In this document: positions 8,625 to 17,111 of the stretch, piece by piece
How positions within the stretch are numbered: the first letter of the stretch is position 1
How the letters are laid out: every line of letters begins with the position of its first letter
Source: Thiohalophilus sp.
Lineage (GTDB): Bacteria; Pseudomonadota; Gammaproteobacteria; UBA6429; Thiohalophilaceae
Length of the DNA: 64,000 bases
Reading direction: 5' to 3'
Assembly: GCF_034521165.1 (NCBI RefSeq)
Contig: NZ_JAXHMV010000008.1
Span: forward strand, 558,001-622,000
Program-made: the position numbers and the translations under genes
Notes under the pieces: model-generated
What the model saw: only the letters and a program-made list of their open reading frames with translations
The model's database searches: none
Told to the model about the DNA's origin: nothing

Positions 8625-10109
8625 ATGAACGAGACACAATTTCAGGCGTACGCCAAACAGGGCTATAACCGCGTCCCGCTGGTGCGGGAAGTGCTGGCCG
8701 ATCTCGACACCCCCTTGAGCACCTATCTCAAGCTGGCCGACGGCCCCTACAGCTATTTGTTCGAATCAGTGCAGGGCGGCGAGAAATGGGGCCGCTATTC
8801 CATTATCGGCCTGCCCTGCCAGACGGTTCTGCGCATTCACGGCCACGATATTCGTCTCTACCACAACGGCGAGATTATCGAACAGGAACAGGCCGGCGAT
8901 CCGCTGGCCTGGATCGAAGCCTTTTATGCTCGCTACCGGGTCCTCGAGGACGACCGCTTGCCGCGCTTCAACGGGGGCCTGGTCGGTTACTTCGGCTACG
9001 ATACGATTCGCTACATCGAGCCGCGGCTGGCAGACTGTCCCAACGACGACGCGCTGGAACTGCCGGATATCCTGCTGATGGTCTCCGACGAGATCGTGGT
9101 GTTCGATAATCTCTCCGGCAAGCTCTATGTCGTGCTGTATGTCGATCCAGGTCAGAGCGGGGCCTATCAACAGGGACAAACGCGGCTGGATCAGTTGATC
9201 GCCCGCTTGCAGCAAACGCCGCCCCGGCCTGCCAAAACCCGTTCGCTCAAGGTCCATGAAGACGATTTTATCTCCGGCTTCACCCAGGCGGGCTTCGAGT
9301 CGGCGGTGGAAAAGGCCAAGCAGTACATTATCGACGGCGATGTGATGCAGGTCGTCCTGTCGCAGCGCCTGTCGATTCCCTACGAGGCGCAGCCACTGGA
9401 TCTGTATCGCGCCCTGCGCAGCCTCAACCCCTCGCCCTATATGTTCTATCTGGATCTGGACGATTTTCACATCGTCGGCTCCTCGCCGGAGATCCTGGTG
9501 CGGGTGGAAGACGAGACCGTCACCGTGCGCCCGATTGCCGGCACCCGCCCGCGCGGCAAGAGCGACGAGGCGGATCGGGCCCTGGAAGCCGAGCTGCTGG
9601 CCGATCCCAAGGAGCGGGCCGAACACCTGATGCTGATCGATCTGGGGCGCAACGATGTCGGCCGCATTGCCGAGACCGGCAGCGTCAGGGTGACCGAAAA
9701 CATGGCCGTGGAGCGGTATTCGCACGTCATGCACATCGTCTCCAACGTCACCGGCAAGATCAAAGCCGGCATGTCCAACATGGACGTGCTGCGCGCCACC
9801 TTCCCGGCCGGTACCGTCTCCGGCGCGCCCAAGATCCGCGCCATGGAGATCATCGACGAGCTCGAACCGGTCAAGCGCGGCGTCTACGCCGGCGCGGTGG
9901 GCTATCTGTCCTGGTCCGGCAACATGGACACCGCCATCGCCATCCGCACCGCCGTGATCAAGGACAAACAACTGCATATCCAGGCCGGCGCCGGCATCGT
10001 CCACGACTCCATCCCGCGCAACGAATGGGACGAAACCATGAACAAAGGCCGCGCCATCTTTCGCGCCGTCGCCCTCGCCGAAGCCGGCCTGGACGGGGCA
10101 CATAGATAG
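8625..10109 (+). CDS. trpE: Anthranilate synthase component I
   Basis: A 494-residue chorismate-binding enzyme that makes anthranilate from chorismate with ammonia from TrpG, the first step of tryptophan synthesis. The N-terminal part includes the LLES-type feedback region (here PYSYLFESV). The catalytic half has SPSPYMF-like, GSSPEILVR, PIAGTRPRG, DLGRNDVGR and FPAGTVSGAPK motifs. AGGTGA lies seven bases before the ATG. The operon is later interrupted by a hairpin element before trpG. Confidence 0.95.
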   Translation: MNETQFQAYAKQGYNRVPLVREVLADLDTPLSTYLKLADGPYSYLFESVQGGEKWGRYSIIGLPCQTVLRIHGHDIRLYHNGEIIEQEQAGDPLAWIEAFYARYRVLEDDRLPRFNGGLVGYFGYDTIRYIEPRLADCPNDDALELPDILLMVSDEIVVFDNLSGKLYVVLYVDPGQSGAYQQGQTRLDQLIARLQQTPPRPAKTRSLKVHEDDFISGFTQAGFESAVEKAKQYIIDGDVMQVVLSQRLSIPYEAQPLDLYRALRSLNPSPYMFYLDLDDFHIVGSSPEILVRVEDETVTVRPIAGTRPRGKSDEADRALEAELLADPKERAEHLMLIDLGRNDVGRIAETGSVRVTENMAVERYSHVMHIVSNVTGKIKAGMSNMDVLRATFPAGTVSGAPKIRAMEIIDELEPVKRGVYAGAVGYLSWSGNMDTAIAIRTAVIKDKQLHIQAGAGIVHDSIPRNEWDETMNKGRAIFRAVALAEAGLDGAHR

Positions 10110-10118
10110 AGCGGTGTA

Positions 10119-10606
10119 TTTAACGCGGAGGGCGCGGAGGCGCGGAGACGCAGAGGAAATCAATAATGCAAAGGAGTTGCATATGCACGAAAATGATCTT
10201 GCTGGAGAAATAATCGGTGCAGCGATAGAAGTGCATCGGATACTTGGTCCGGGACTGCTGGAATCGGCGTATCATGAATGCCTGAAACATGAATTCGGTA
10301 TGTTGGGTATCGAATATGAGTCGGAGGTTCCTATTCCCCTGGAATACAAAGGTATCATGGTTGATCAGGTTTATAGAGCTGATTTTATGGTGGATAGGAC
10401 AAGGTGATTATTGAGCTGAAATCAGCTGGAGGAAATTAAAGATATACATAAATCACAGGTTCTGACCTATCTGAGATTGACAGGCAGAAAACTGGGGTTG
10501 CTTATTAATTTCAGGACATCATTGATTAAGAACGGTATATATCGTGTTGCAAATAAATTGTAGTTCTCTTCGCCTCTCCGCGACTCCGCGTCCTCTGCGT
10601 TTTTCG
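10119..10606. mobile_element. B-family hairpin element carrying a GxxExxY gene
   Basis: Left arm at about 10119-10158 (CGCGGAG/CGCAGAG units) and right arm at about 10566-10606 are imperfect reverse complements over about 38 bases. The same arms without cargo occur at 7688-7806, 11211-11350 and 62141-62256. Here the loop holds a degraded GxxExxY gene with its own ribosome binding site. The unit splits trpE from trpG but leaves the trpG binding site intact just outside. I interpret it as a cargo-bearing member of the repeat family; movement is not shown. Confidence 0.6.
10183..10563 (+). pseudogene. GxxExxY protein (PD-(D/E)XK nuclease-like), two compensating frameshifts
   Basis: An AAGGAG site sits six bases before the ATG. 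The protein has the defining G24-L-L-E27-S-A-Y30 motif and RADFMV (the PD-like aspartate). The frame then breaks at 10405 (TGA). A shift of -1 restores VIIELKS, the ExK catalytic part, and a shift of +1 near 10423-10430 returns to the original frame for EEIKDIHKSQVLTYL to a stop at 10561-10563. The family (PF13366) belongs to the PD-(D/E)XK nuclease superfamily. Two opposite indels about 25 bases apart could be decay or sequencing error. Confidence 0.8.
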
Positions 10607-10619
10607 CAGGGAGTATTCT

Positions 10620-11207
10620 ATGTTGCTAATGATAGACAATTACGATTCGTTTACCTACAACCTGGTTCAGTATTTCGGTGAGCTGGGCGTGGAGGTGCGG
10701 GTTTATCGTAATGACCAGATTACGCTGGATGAGATTGCCGAATTGAAACCGGAGTACCTGGTGATCTCGCCGGGTCCCTGTACGCCCAACGAGGCGGGGG
10801 TGTCGGTGGAGTCGATTCGCCGCTTCGCCGGCAAGTTGCCGATCCTGGGGGTTTGTCTGGGCCACCAGGCCATCGGCCAGGCCTTTGGCGGCAAGGTCGT
10901 GCACGCCGGCAGCATCATGCACGGCAAGACTTCGATGATCCATCATTATGATATCGGGGTATTCCAAGGACTGGCCAATCCGCTGGAGGCGACCCGTTAT
11001 CACTCACTGGTCATCGAAAAAGATTCATTACCCGATTGCCTGGAAGTGACTGCCTGGACTCGACAGGACAACGGCGAGCTGGACGAGATCATGGGCGTGC
11101 GGCACAAAGAACTGGCCATCGAAGGGATCCAGTTTCACCCCGAGTCGATCCTGACCGAACACGGTCATGACATGTTGCGTAATTTTCTGGAACAAAACCA
11201 AAGATAA
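10620..11207 (+). CDS. trpG: Anthranilate synthase component II (glutamine amidotransferase)
   Basis: A 195-residue class I glutamine amidotransferase that feeds ammonia to TrpE, and possibly to PabB. It has DNYDSFTYNLVQ at the N-terminus, the nucleophile cysteine in GVCLGHQ, and the His-Glu pair in FHPES. GGGAG lies about seven bases before the ATG, just beyond the right arm of the B element. Confidence 0.95.
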   Translation: MLLMIDNYDSFTYNLVQYFGELGVEVRVYRNDQITLDEIAELKPEYLVISPGPCTPNEAGVSVESIRRFAGKLPILGVCLGHQAIGQAFGGKVVHAGSIMHGKTSMIHHYDIGVFQGLANPLEATRYHSLVIEKDSLPDCLEVTAWTRQDNGELDEIMGVRHKELAIEGIQFHPESILTEHGHDMLRNFLEQNQR

Positions 11208-11210
11208 ATT

Positions 11211-11350
11211 TTACCGCAGAGACGCAGAGATATAATTTTGAATGTTGAATTTTAAATTATGAATTACGGTCATGGCTTTTAATTCAAAATTCAAAACTTA
11301 AAATTCAACATTAAGCGTTACTTCGCGTCCTCTGCGTCTCTGCGGTAAAG
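11211..11350. repeat. Nested repeat: J pair inside a B pair, between trpG and trpD
   Basis: Outer B arms at 11211-11230 (ACCGCAGAGACGCAGAG) and 11318-11350 enclose a J pair with arms 11234-11268 and 11278-11313. All arms are inverted with respect to their partners, so two hairpins are stacked within one structure. No coding sequence. Confidence 0.85.
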
Positions 11351-11374
11351 ATCAATTAAAAACGGGATATAGAA

Positions 11375-12391
11375 ATGGATATGACAGAAGCGATCAAGGC
11401 GGTGACTGAAAACCGCGATCTGACCGGCGAGGAGATGACACAGGTGATGCGGCTGATCATGACCGGCGAGGCAACACCGGCGCAGATCGGCGGTTTTCTG
11501 GTCGGGCTGCGCATGAAGGGTGAGACGGTGGACGAGATCGCCGCCGCCGCCGGCGTGATGCGCGAGCTGGCCACCCGGGTCTCGGTTCATGGCGAGCATC
11601 TGGTTGATACCTGCGGCACCGGCGGTGACGCGGCCGGTACCTTTAATATTTCCACTGCCAGTGCCTTCGTGGTGGCGGCGGCCGGCGGGCAGGTGGCCAA
11701 GCATGGTAATCGCTCGGTCTCCAGCCAGTGTGGCAGTGCCGATGTGCTGGAGGCTGCCGGCATCAATCTGGATTTGAGTCCCGAGCAGGTGGCGCGCTGC
11801 GTCGATGAAACCGGTGTGGGTTTCATGTTCGCACCCAAACATCACAGCGCCATGAAGCACGCCATTGGTCCGCGCCGCGAAATGGGCGTGCGCACGATTT
11901 TCAATGTCCTGGGGCCCTTGACCAATCCGGCCGGCGCGCCTTATCAGGTGCTCGGCGTATTTTCCGAGCGACTGCTGGTTCCCCTGGCCGAGGTACTGAA
12001 AAAACTGGGAAGCAAACATGTGCTGGTGGTACACGCCGAAGATGGCATGGATGAGATCAGCATCGGTGCACCGACCCATGTGGCGGAGCTGAAGGACGGC
12101 AAGGTCAGCAGCTATAGCATCACCCCGGAACAGTTCGGCCTGCAGCGCACGGATGTGACCACCCTGAAAGTGACCACCGCCGGGGAATCGCTGGCAATCA
12201 TCAAAAACCTGCTGAATAACCAGCCCGGGCCGGCCCGGGATATTGTCCAGCTCAACGCCGGCGCGGCGATCTACGCCGCCGACCTGGTGCCGACGCTGGA
12301 GGACGGCGTCAAACGTGCCGCCGAGGTGATCGCCGACGGCTCCGCCGCCGCCAAGCTCGATGCTCTGGTAGAACTGTCCAGGTCTTTTTAA
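11375..12391 (+). CDS. trpD: Anthranilate phosphoribosyltransferase
   Basis: A 338-residue enzyme that joins anthranilate to phosphoribosyl pyrophosphate, the second step of tryptophan synthesis. It has DTCGTGGD and NISTASAFV (PRPP binding), KHGNRSVSS, and RTIFNVLGPLTNPA. Length matches the family. The Shine-Dalgarno sequence is weak because a repeat element ends 25 bases upstream. Confidence 0.95.
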   Translation: MDMTEAIKAVTENRDLTGEEMTQVMRLIMTGEATPAQIGGFLVGLRMKGETVDEIAAAAGVMRELATRVSVHGEHLVDTCGTGGDAAGTFNISTASAFVVAAAGGQVAKHGNRSVSSQCGSADVLEAAGINLDLSPEQVARCVDETGVGFMFAPKHHSAMKHAIGPRREMGVRTIFNVLGPLTNPAGAPYQVLGVFSERLLVPLAEVLKKLGSKHVLVVHAEDGMDEISIGAPTHVAELKDGKVSSYSITPEQFGLQRTDVTTLKVTTAGESLAIIKNLLNNQPGPARDIVQLNAGAAIYAADLVPTLEDGVKRAAEVIADGSAAAKLDALVELSRSF

Positions 12392-12401
12392 GAGAAAAGC
12401 T

Positions 12402-12520
12402 TTTACCGCAGAGACGCGGGGATACAATGTTGAATGTTAAATTTTTAATGTTGAATTAGATGTGGCTCCGCAATTCAAAATTCAACATTCAAAATTATAT
12501 TTTCGTTCTCTATGGTGAAA
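12402..12520. repeat. Nested repeat: J pair inside a decayed B pair, between trpD and trpC
   Basis: Left B arm 12402-12422, J arms 12424-12459 and 12470-12500, and a degenerate right B arm at about 12500-12520 (TTCTCTATGGTGAAA). The right arm contains an in-frame ATG at 12512 that could be mistaken for the trpC start. Confidence 0.75.
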
Positions 12521-12535
12521 AATATAAATAGTGAA

Positions 12536-13333
12536 ATGAATAATACTCCCGATATTTTAAAAAAAATCATCGACCGTAAACGGGACGAGGTAGCCGAACG
12601 CCAGGCGACAATTCCATTGTCGCAACAGCAACAACGTGTGGCGGAGGCGTCGCCGGTACGGGATTTTGTTCACGCTATTGAACAGCGTCTGGCGAACAGT
12701 CAGCCGGCGGTGATCGCGGAGATCAAAAAAGCCTCGCCCAGCAAGGGGGTGATGCGCGATCCGTTCGTCCCGGCGGAGATTGCCCGCTCCTACGAACAGG
12801 GCGGTGCTGCCTGTCTGTCGGTGTTGACCGATGTTGATTTCTTCCAGGGCAGTGACGAATTCCTGCAACAGGCGCGTAATGCCTGTTCGCTGCCGGTATT
12901 GCGCAAGGACTTCATGATCGACCCGTACCAGGTCTATGAGGCCCGCGCCATCGGAGCCGATTGTATCTTGCTGATCGTCGCCGTGCTTGACGATACCCGG
13001 ATGCGCGAGCTGCATGACCTGGCCCGGCAACTGGGTATGGCCGTGCTGGTGGAAGTGCATGATGCCGGGGAACTGCAGCGAGCCCTGAAACTCGAAACCC
13101 CGTTGATCGGGATCAATAACCGTGATTTGCGGACCTTCGAGACCCGGCTGGAGACGACACTCGAACTGCTCGATGCAATCCCCGACGATCGCATCGTCGT
13201 CACCGAAAGCGGCATCCATACCCCCGACGATGTCAAACACCTGCACAACAACGGCGTCCACACCTTCCTCGTCGGCGAAGCCTTCATGGTCGCCGAAGAC
13301 CCCGGCACCCGGCTCAAGGCCCTGTTCGACTAA
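12536..13333 (+). CDS. trpC: Indole-3-glycerol-phosphate synthase
   Basis: A 265-residue TIM-barrel enzyme of tryptophan synthesis. It shows TPDILKKIIDRKRDEV at the N-terminus, EIKKASPSKG, VLRKDFMIDPYQ, IGINNRDL and VTESGIHT. The ATG at 12536 gives the normal family N-terminus; an in-frame ATG at 12512 lies inside a repeat arm and is less likely. Neither has a good ribosome binding site. It is the last gene of the trpE-G-D-C group; trpF, trpB and trpA are not in the window. Confidence 0.94.
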   Translation: MNNTPDILKKIIDRKRDEVAERQATIPLSQQQQRVAEASPVRDFVHAIEQRLANSQPAVIAEIKKASPSKGVMRDPFVPAEIARSYEQGGAACLSVLTDVDFFQGSDEFLQQARNACSLPVLRKDFMIDPYQVYEARAIGADCILLIVAVLDDTRMRELHDLARQLGMAVLVEVHDAGELQRALKLETPLIGINNRDLRTFETRLETTLELLDAIPDDRIVVTESGIHTPDDVKHLHNNGVHTFLVGEAFMVAEDPGTRLKALFD

Positions 13334-13349
13334 ATAGATGAGTTAGTGG

Positions 13350-13556
13350 AATAAACGCAAAGGACGCAAAGACGCGAAGGGCGCAAAGGAAATAATCTTT
13401 CAGACTAACCCGTGGCAATTTGGATGAAATTTTGCTCTGAAAATTCTGAATAGAGGATGACTTCAATGTATTGATAAGTCAGATCAATACTATAGGAAAA
13501 CAGTAATTAAAATCTTTGCGTTCTCCGCGTCTTTGCGTCCTTTGCGTTATTTTCCA
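13350..13556. repeat. C-family inverted-arm repeat after trpC
   Basis: Left arm 13350-13391 of CGCAAAG units and right arm 13512-13556 (CTTTGCG units), with a loop of about 120 bases and no gene. It fills the gap between convergent trpC and crp. Confidence 0.85.
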
Positions 13557-13576
13557 GAGAGTCTGAAAAATGATTC

Positions 13577-14215
13577 CTATCGGGTGCCGAAGACGACGAT
13601 AGTTTTCCCTTTGACGTGGATCAGTCCCTGTTCTTCCATGGTCTTGAGCACGCGGCCGACCATTTCGCGGGAGCAGCCGACGATGCGGCCGATTTCCTGG
13701 CGGGTGATGCGGATCTGCATGCCGTCGGGGTGGGTCATGGCATCGGGTTGTTTGCACAGATCCAGCAGGGTGCGGGCGACGCGGCCGGTGACATCCATGA
13801 AGGCCAGGTCGCTGACCTTGCGGCTGGTGTCGCGCAGGCGGGTGGCCATCTGCCGGGCCACGGCGAACAGGATGTCCGGGTGGTCCTGGTACAGCTGGCG
13901 GAATTTGGCGTAGCTGATTTCAGCGACTTCGCAGGTGCTGCGGGCACGCACCCAGGCACTGCGATTGCGTTCCTCGTCAAACAGCCCCATCTCGCCGAAG
14001 AAATCGCCCTTGTTAAGATAGGCCAGCACGATCTCCCGGCCTTCCTCGTCTTCGATCAGAACCGACACCGAGCCGTCCACGATGTAGTAGAGCACCTCGG
14101 AGTCATCCTCGGCATAGATAATGACGCTTTTGGCCGGATACTGGCGCCGGTGGCAATGCTCCAGGAAGCGATCCAGCGTGGGAATGCCCGTATTTTCAAC
14201 CTTGGCCTGAACCAT
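13577..14215 (-). CDS. crp: cAMP receptor protein (CRP/Vfr)
   Basis: A 212-residue transcription factor. The N-terminal cyclic-nucleotide domain has GEMGLF and RSAW, the residues that bind cAMP in E. coli CRP, and the TS pair before the C-helix. The C-terminal helix-turn-helix reads RQEIGRIVGCSREMVGR, nearly the same as in E. coli CRP. The start at 14215 is chosen by comparison with Vfr/CRP; the open frame extends 17 codons further. The divergent OsmC-family neighbour repeats the E. coli crp-yhfA order. A consensus site lies upstream of copA. Confidence 0.93.
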   Translation of the reverse strand: MVQAKVENTGIPTLDRFLEHCHRRQYPAKSVIIYAEDDSEVLYYIVDGSVSVLIEDEEGREIVLAYLNKGDFFGEMGLFDEERNRSAWVRARSTCEVAEISYAKFRQLYQDHPDILFAVARQMATRLRDTSRKVSDLAFMDVTGRVARTLLDLCKQPDAMTHPDGMQIRITRQEIGRIVGCSREMVGRVLKTMEEQGLIHVKGKTIVVFGTR

Positions 14216-14434
14216 GCTTTTCCTTATATAGTCTGCTGACGTCGGTTGCTGCCTATGGTATACCAATAAAAGGCATTTACAATAGAAGCGGCGATTTTCG
14301 TCGCCGAATTGAGAATGCTGTCACCCCGCCGGGGTTCTGATACGGCAGCGATTTTGCAGTTGCCGCCCGGATTTCAGCTAATGCCGGCCGGTTCTGCACA
14401 ACCAATCAGTGTGATTCGGGAGGATGACAGTCAG

Positions 14435-14863
14435 ATGAAAGCGCGGATTAAATGGGTTCAGGATGCCACCTTCGTCGGGGAGTCGGGCAGCGGCCATGCG
14501 GTGGTGATGGACGGCCCGCCGGAACACGGCGGTCGCAACCTCGGCATTCGCCCGATGGAAATGTTACTGCTGGGCATGGGCGGCTGCACCAGCTTTGATG
14601 TCGTGAATATTCTGAAAAAATCCCGCCAGCCGATTCGGGACTGCTATGCCGAGCTGTACGCCGAACGCGCGGAAACCGAACCGAAGGTGTTTACGCACAT
14701 CCATGTCCACTTTGTCATTACCGGCAAGGGCCTCGGTGAAAAACATGTCAAACGGGCCGTGGAACTGTCGGCGGAAAAATATTGCTCGGCGTCAATCATG
14801 CTTGCTAATGGCGGTGTCGAAATCAGCCATGACTACGAAGTGATCGAGCCGGAAGATGAATGA
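14435..14863 (+). CDS. OsmC/YhfA-family protein
   Basis: A 142-residue OsmC-like protein with the two expected cysteines, in GCTSFDV and KYCSAS. OsmC-family members reduce organic hydroperoxides; the YhfA branch has no settled function. GGAGG lies 11 bases before the ATG at 14435. The open frame continues upstream without homology. It is divergent from crp, as yhfA is in E. coli. Confidence 0.88.
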   Translation: MKARIKWVQDATFVGESGSGHAVVMDGPPEHGGRNLGIRPMEMLLLGMGGCTSFDVVNILKKSRQPIRDCYAELYAERAETEPKVFTHIHVHFVITGKGLGEKHVKRAVELSAEKYCSASIMLANGGVEISHDYEVIEPEDE

Positions 14864-14903
14864 ACCCGTCGCTAACTGAACTCAATCGCAAGGAATAATG
14901 TTT

Positions 14904-16556
14904 ATGGCTGATTTCCCCGGGCTCGTACACAGTTACTATCAGGCCTGGTTCCGTTTTCATCCCGAGAAGGCGGTGGACCTGGGAGTGCGGGGTTTTGAAT
15001 CGCAACTGACTCCGTTTGCCGACGATGAGATCGGTGCCCTGAAGGCATTGAATGAAAAACTGATCGACGCGCTGGATGAAATCGATACCTCGGTATTGAC
15101 CGCGGCACAGGTGATTGATCGGGAAGTGATGTATGGCGCCGCCGTCATCGAATCATCCGAACTGATCGAGCATGACTGGCGTTATCGGGATCCGGCGCGT
15201 TATCTGCCGATCCATGCCATCTATCAATTAACGCTGCATAATCTCAAATTTAACAAACAGCATTTGCAAAACCGGTTGCAGGCGATCCCGCGCCACTTGC
15301 GTAATGCCCAGGCCAATCTGCAGAGCGAACCGGAGAGGATCCCGCCCGTGTGGCTGGAGGCCGCGCATACCGAGGCCGAGCAGGGCGCGGATTATTTGCG
15401 CAGCCTGCGCAAACACCCGGTGTTTATCCGGCACGGCCTCAATGCCGAGCTGGAGCAGGCCGCGCATGCCGTCGACGAGTTTGCCCACGTTATGGAGACC
15501 GAACTGCAACCCAAAGCGGCGGGCGATTTTGCCTGTGGCACGGCCTGGTTCGAACGCTTGTTACATCATCGTCATGCCCTGCCGGTCAGTGCGCGGCAGT
15601 TGCATGCCCTGGGCGAGCGCCTGTTCGAAGAGACGTTGCGCGAACTGAAGGCCGTCACCGTCGAGCTGCAGGGCGACGAAGATATCCGGCAACTGACTGA
15701 AAAGATCCACGCCCGCCACCCGGCGGCGGAAGAGCTGCTCGAGCAATACCGGCAGAACATGCAGGCCGCGCATACGTTTGTCGCAGAACAGGATCTCGTC
15801 AGCCTGCCGGGCAAGGAATCGCTCAAGGTGATCGAGACGCCGACCTTCCTGCGGCATGAGATTCCCTTTGCCGCCTATATGGAGCCGCCGTTTAACGATC
15901 CCGAGCAACAGGGCTATTACTATGTCACGCCGGTGAAAGATGCGTTGTCGCTGGGCGAGCACAACCAGGTCAGTCTGCGCCATACCTGTGTCCATGAGGC
16001 CTGGCCCGGTCATCATCTGCAATTTGTCACGGCCAACCGGGGCCATCGTTCGAGTACCCTGCCGCGCCTGGTCAATCCGTCGGCGACGCTGTATGAAGGC
16101 TGGGCGCTTTATTGCGAGCAGTTGATGCAGGAGCAGGGCTTCCTCGACACGCCGGAGTCGCGTTTCGTCCTGCTCAAGGACCGATTGTGGCGCGCGCTGC
16201 GCATCATGCTGGATGTGGAGTTGCACACCCGGGGAGTGTCACTCGCACAGGCGGCGCAGCGGATGGAGCAGTGGCTGGGTTTCACGCACGAACAGGCGCT
16301 GGCGGATCTGGGCTGGTATACCCATGCACCGACCGTGCCTATGGGTTACGCCACCGGCTGGGCCCTGATCAACGCGACACGCGAGCGATTGTCGCAGCTG
16401 GAGAGTCCTTTTGAACTCAAATCCTTCCACGACCGGCTGCTGGCGGAAGGCTCCATCGCGCTGTCGCACGTGATCCGCAACCAGTTTGGCCGGCCGGTCT
16501 GGGACAGCGTCCAACGCGGTATCTTCACCGAACCGGCAACCGGCACGGACGCCTGA
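14904..16556 (+). CDS. DUF885 family metallopeptidase-like protein
   Basis: A 550-residue DUF885 protein. The HEAWPGHHLQF motif begins at residue 364 and is the HExxxGH-type signature of this family, thought to bind zinc. No signal peptide is seen. AAGGA lies nine bases before the ATG at 14904; an ATG two codons earlier is too close to it. The family is predicted to be peptidase-like but the substrate is unknown. Confidence 0.85.
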   Translation: MADFPGLVHSYYQAWFRFHPEKAVDLGVRGFESQLTPFADDEIGALKALNEKLIDALDEIDTSVLTAAQVIDREVMYGAAVIESSELIEHDWRYRDPARYLPIHAIYQLTLHNLKFNKQHLQNRLQAIPRHLRNAQANLQSEPERIPPVWLEAAHTEAEQGADYLRSLRKHPVFIRHGLNAELEQAAHAVDEFAHVMETELQPKAAGDFACGTAWFERLLHHRHALPVSARQLHALGERLFEETLRELKAVTVELQGDEDIRQLTEKIHARHPAAEELLEQYRQNMQAAHTFVAEQDLVSLPGKESLKVIETPTFLRHEIPFAAYMEPPFNDPEQQGYYYVTPVKDALSLGEHNQVSLRHTCVHEAWPGHHLQFVTANRGHRSSTLPRLVNPSATLYEGWALYCEQLMQEQGFLDTPESRFVLLKDRLWRALRIMLDVELHTRGVSLAQAAQRMEQWLGFTHEQALADLGWYTHAPTVPMGYATGWALINATRERLSQLESPFELKSFHDRLLAEGSIALSHVIRNQFGRPVWDSVQRGIFTEPATGTDA

Positions 16557-16704
16557 TCGGCACGCCGGCGGCAACTGCCTGATTTGACAGCATAATATCG
16601 GACAGTTTGAGCTCGATCGGCAGAGGGACAAAAACGCCTGACGCCTCCGGGCGGTTGGTTTAAAATGGTTGTTTTTTCCCGATCGGGCTCATAAGGAGAA
16701 TGCA

Positions 16705-17097
16705 ATGAAACGTCCCGTTGCCACAGCCGGTTTGCGTCATGTTGCCCTGTATGTCCGGGAATTCGACGCCTGCGAGCGGTTCTATGTCGAGCTGCTCGGG
16801 ATGCGCGAGGAGTGGCGCCCGGACCCCGCTAACCTCTACCTCACCTCGGGCAACGATAACCTGGCCTTGCATCATAGCGAGGAAGTCTTCGACGGTCCGC
16901 AACATCTGGATCACATCGGTTTCATACTCGATACCCCCGAGGCGGTGGATGAATGGTACGAATTCCTGCTCGCCAATGAGGTGTCGATGCGGACCAAACC
17001 CAGGACCCATCGGGATGGTGCCCGCAGTTTTTATTGCTATGATCCCGATGGCAACGTGGTACAGATGATCTATCACCCGCCACTGGCAAAAGCGTAA
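16705..17097 (+). CDS. VOC (glyoxalase-fold) family protein
   Basis: A 130-residue protein with one vicinal-oxygen-chelate fold: LRHVALYVREFDACERFYVELLG at the N-terminus (metal histidine), LDHIGF in the middle, and YDPDGNVVQ near the end. AAGGAG lies six bases before the ATG at 16705. It is 14 bases upstream of speD and may be co-transcribed with it. The enzyme activity (lyase, dioxygenase or resistance protein) cannot be told. Confidence 0.87.
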   Translation: MKRPVATAGLRHVALYVREFDACERFYVELLGMREEWRPDPANLYLTSGNDNLALHHSEEVFDGPQHLDHIGFILDTPEAVDEWYEFLLANEVSMRTKPRTHRDGARSFYCYDPDGNVVQMIYHPPLAKA

Positions 17098-17111
17098 CGA
17101 GAGGTAAGCTG

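Noticed and set aside
12512..12535. Upstream ATG as the trpC start
   Set aside because: It lies in a degenerate B arm; the family N-terminus begins at 12536.
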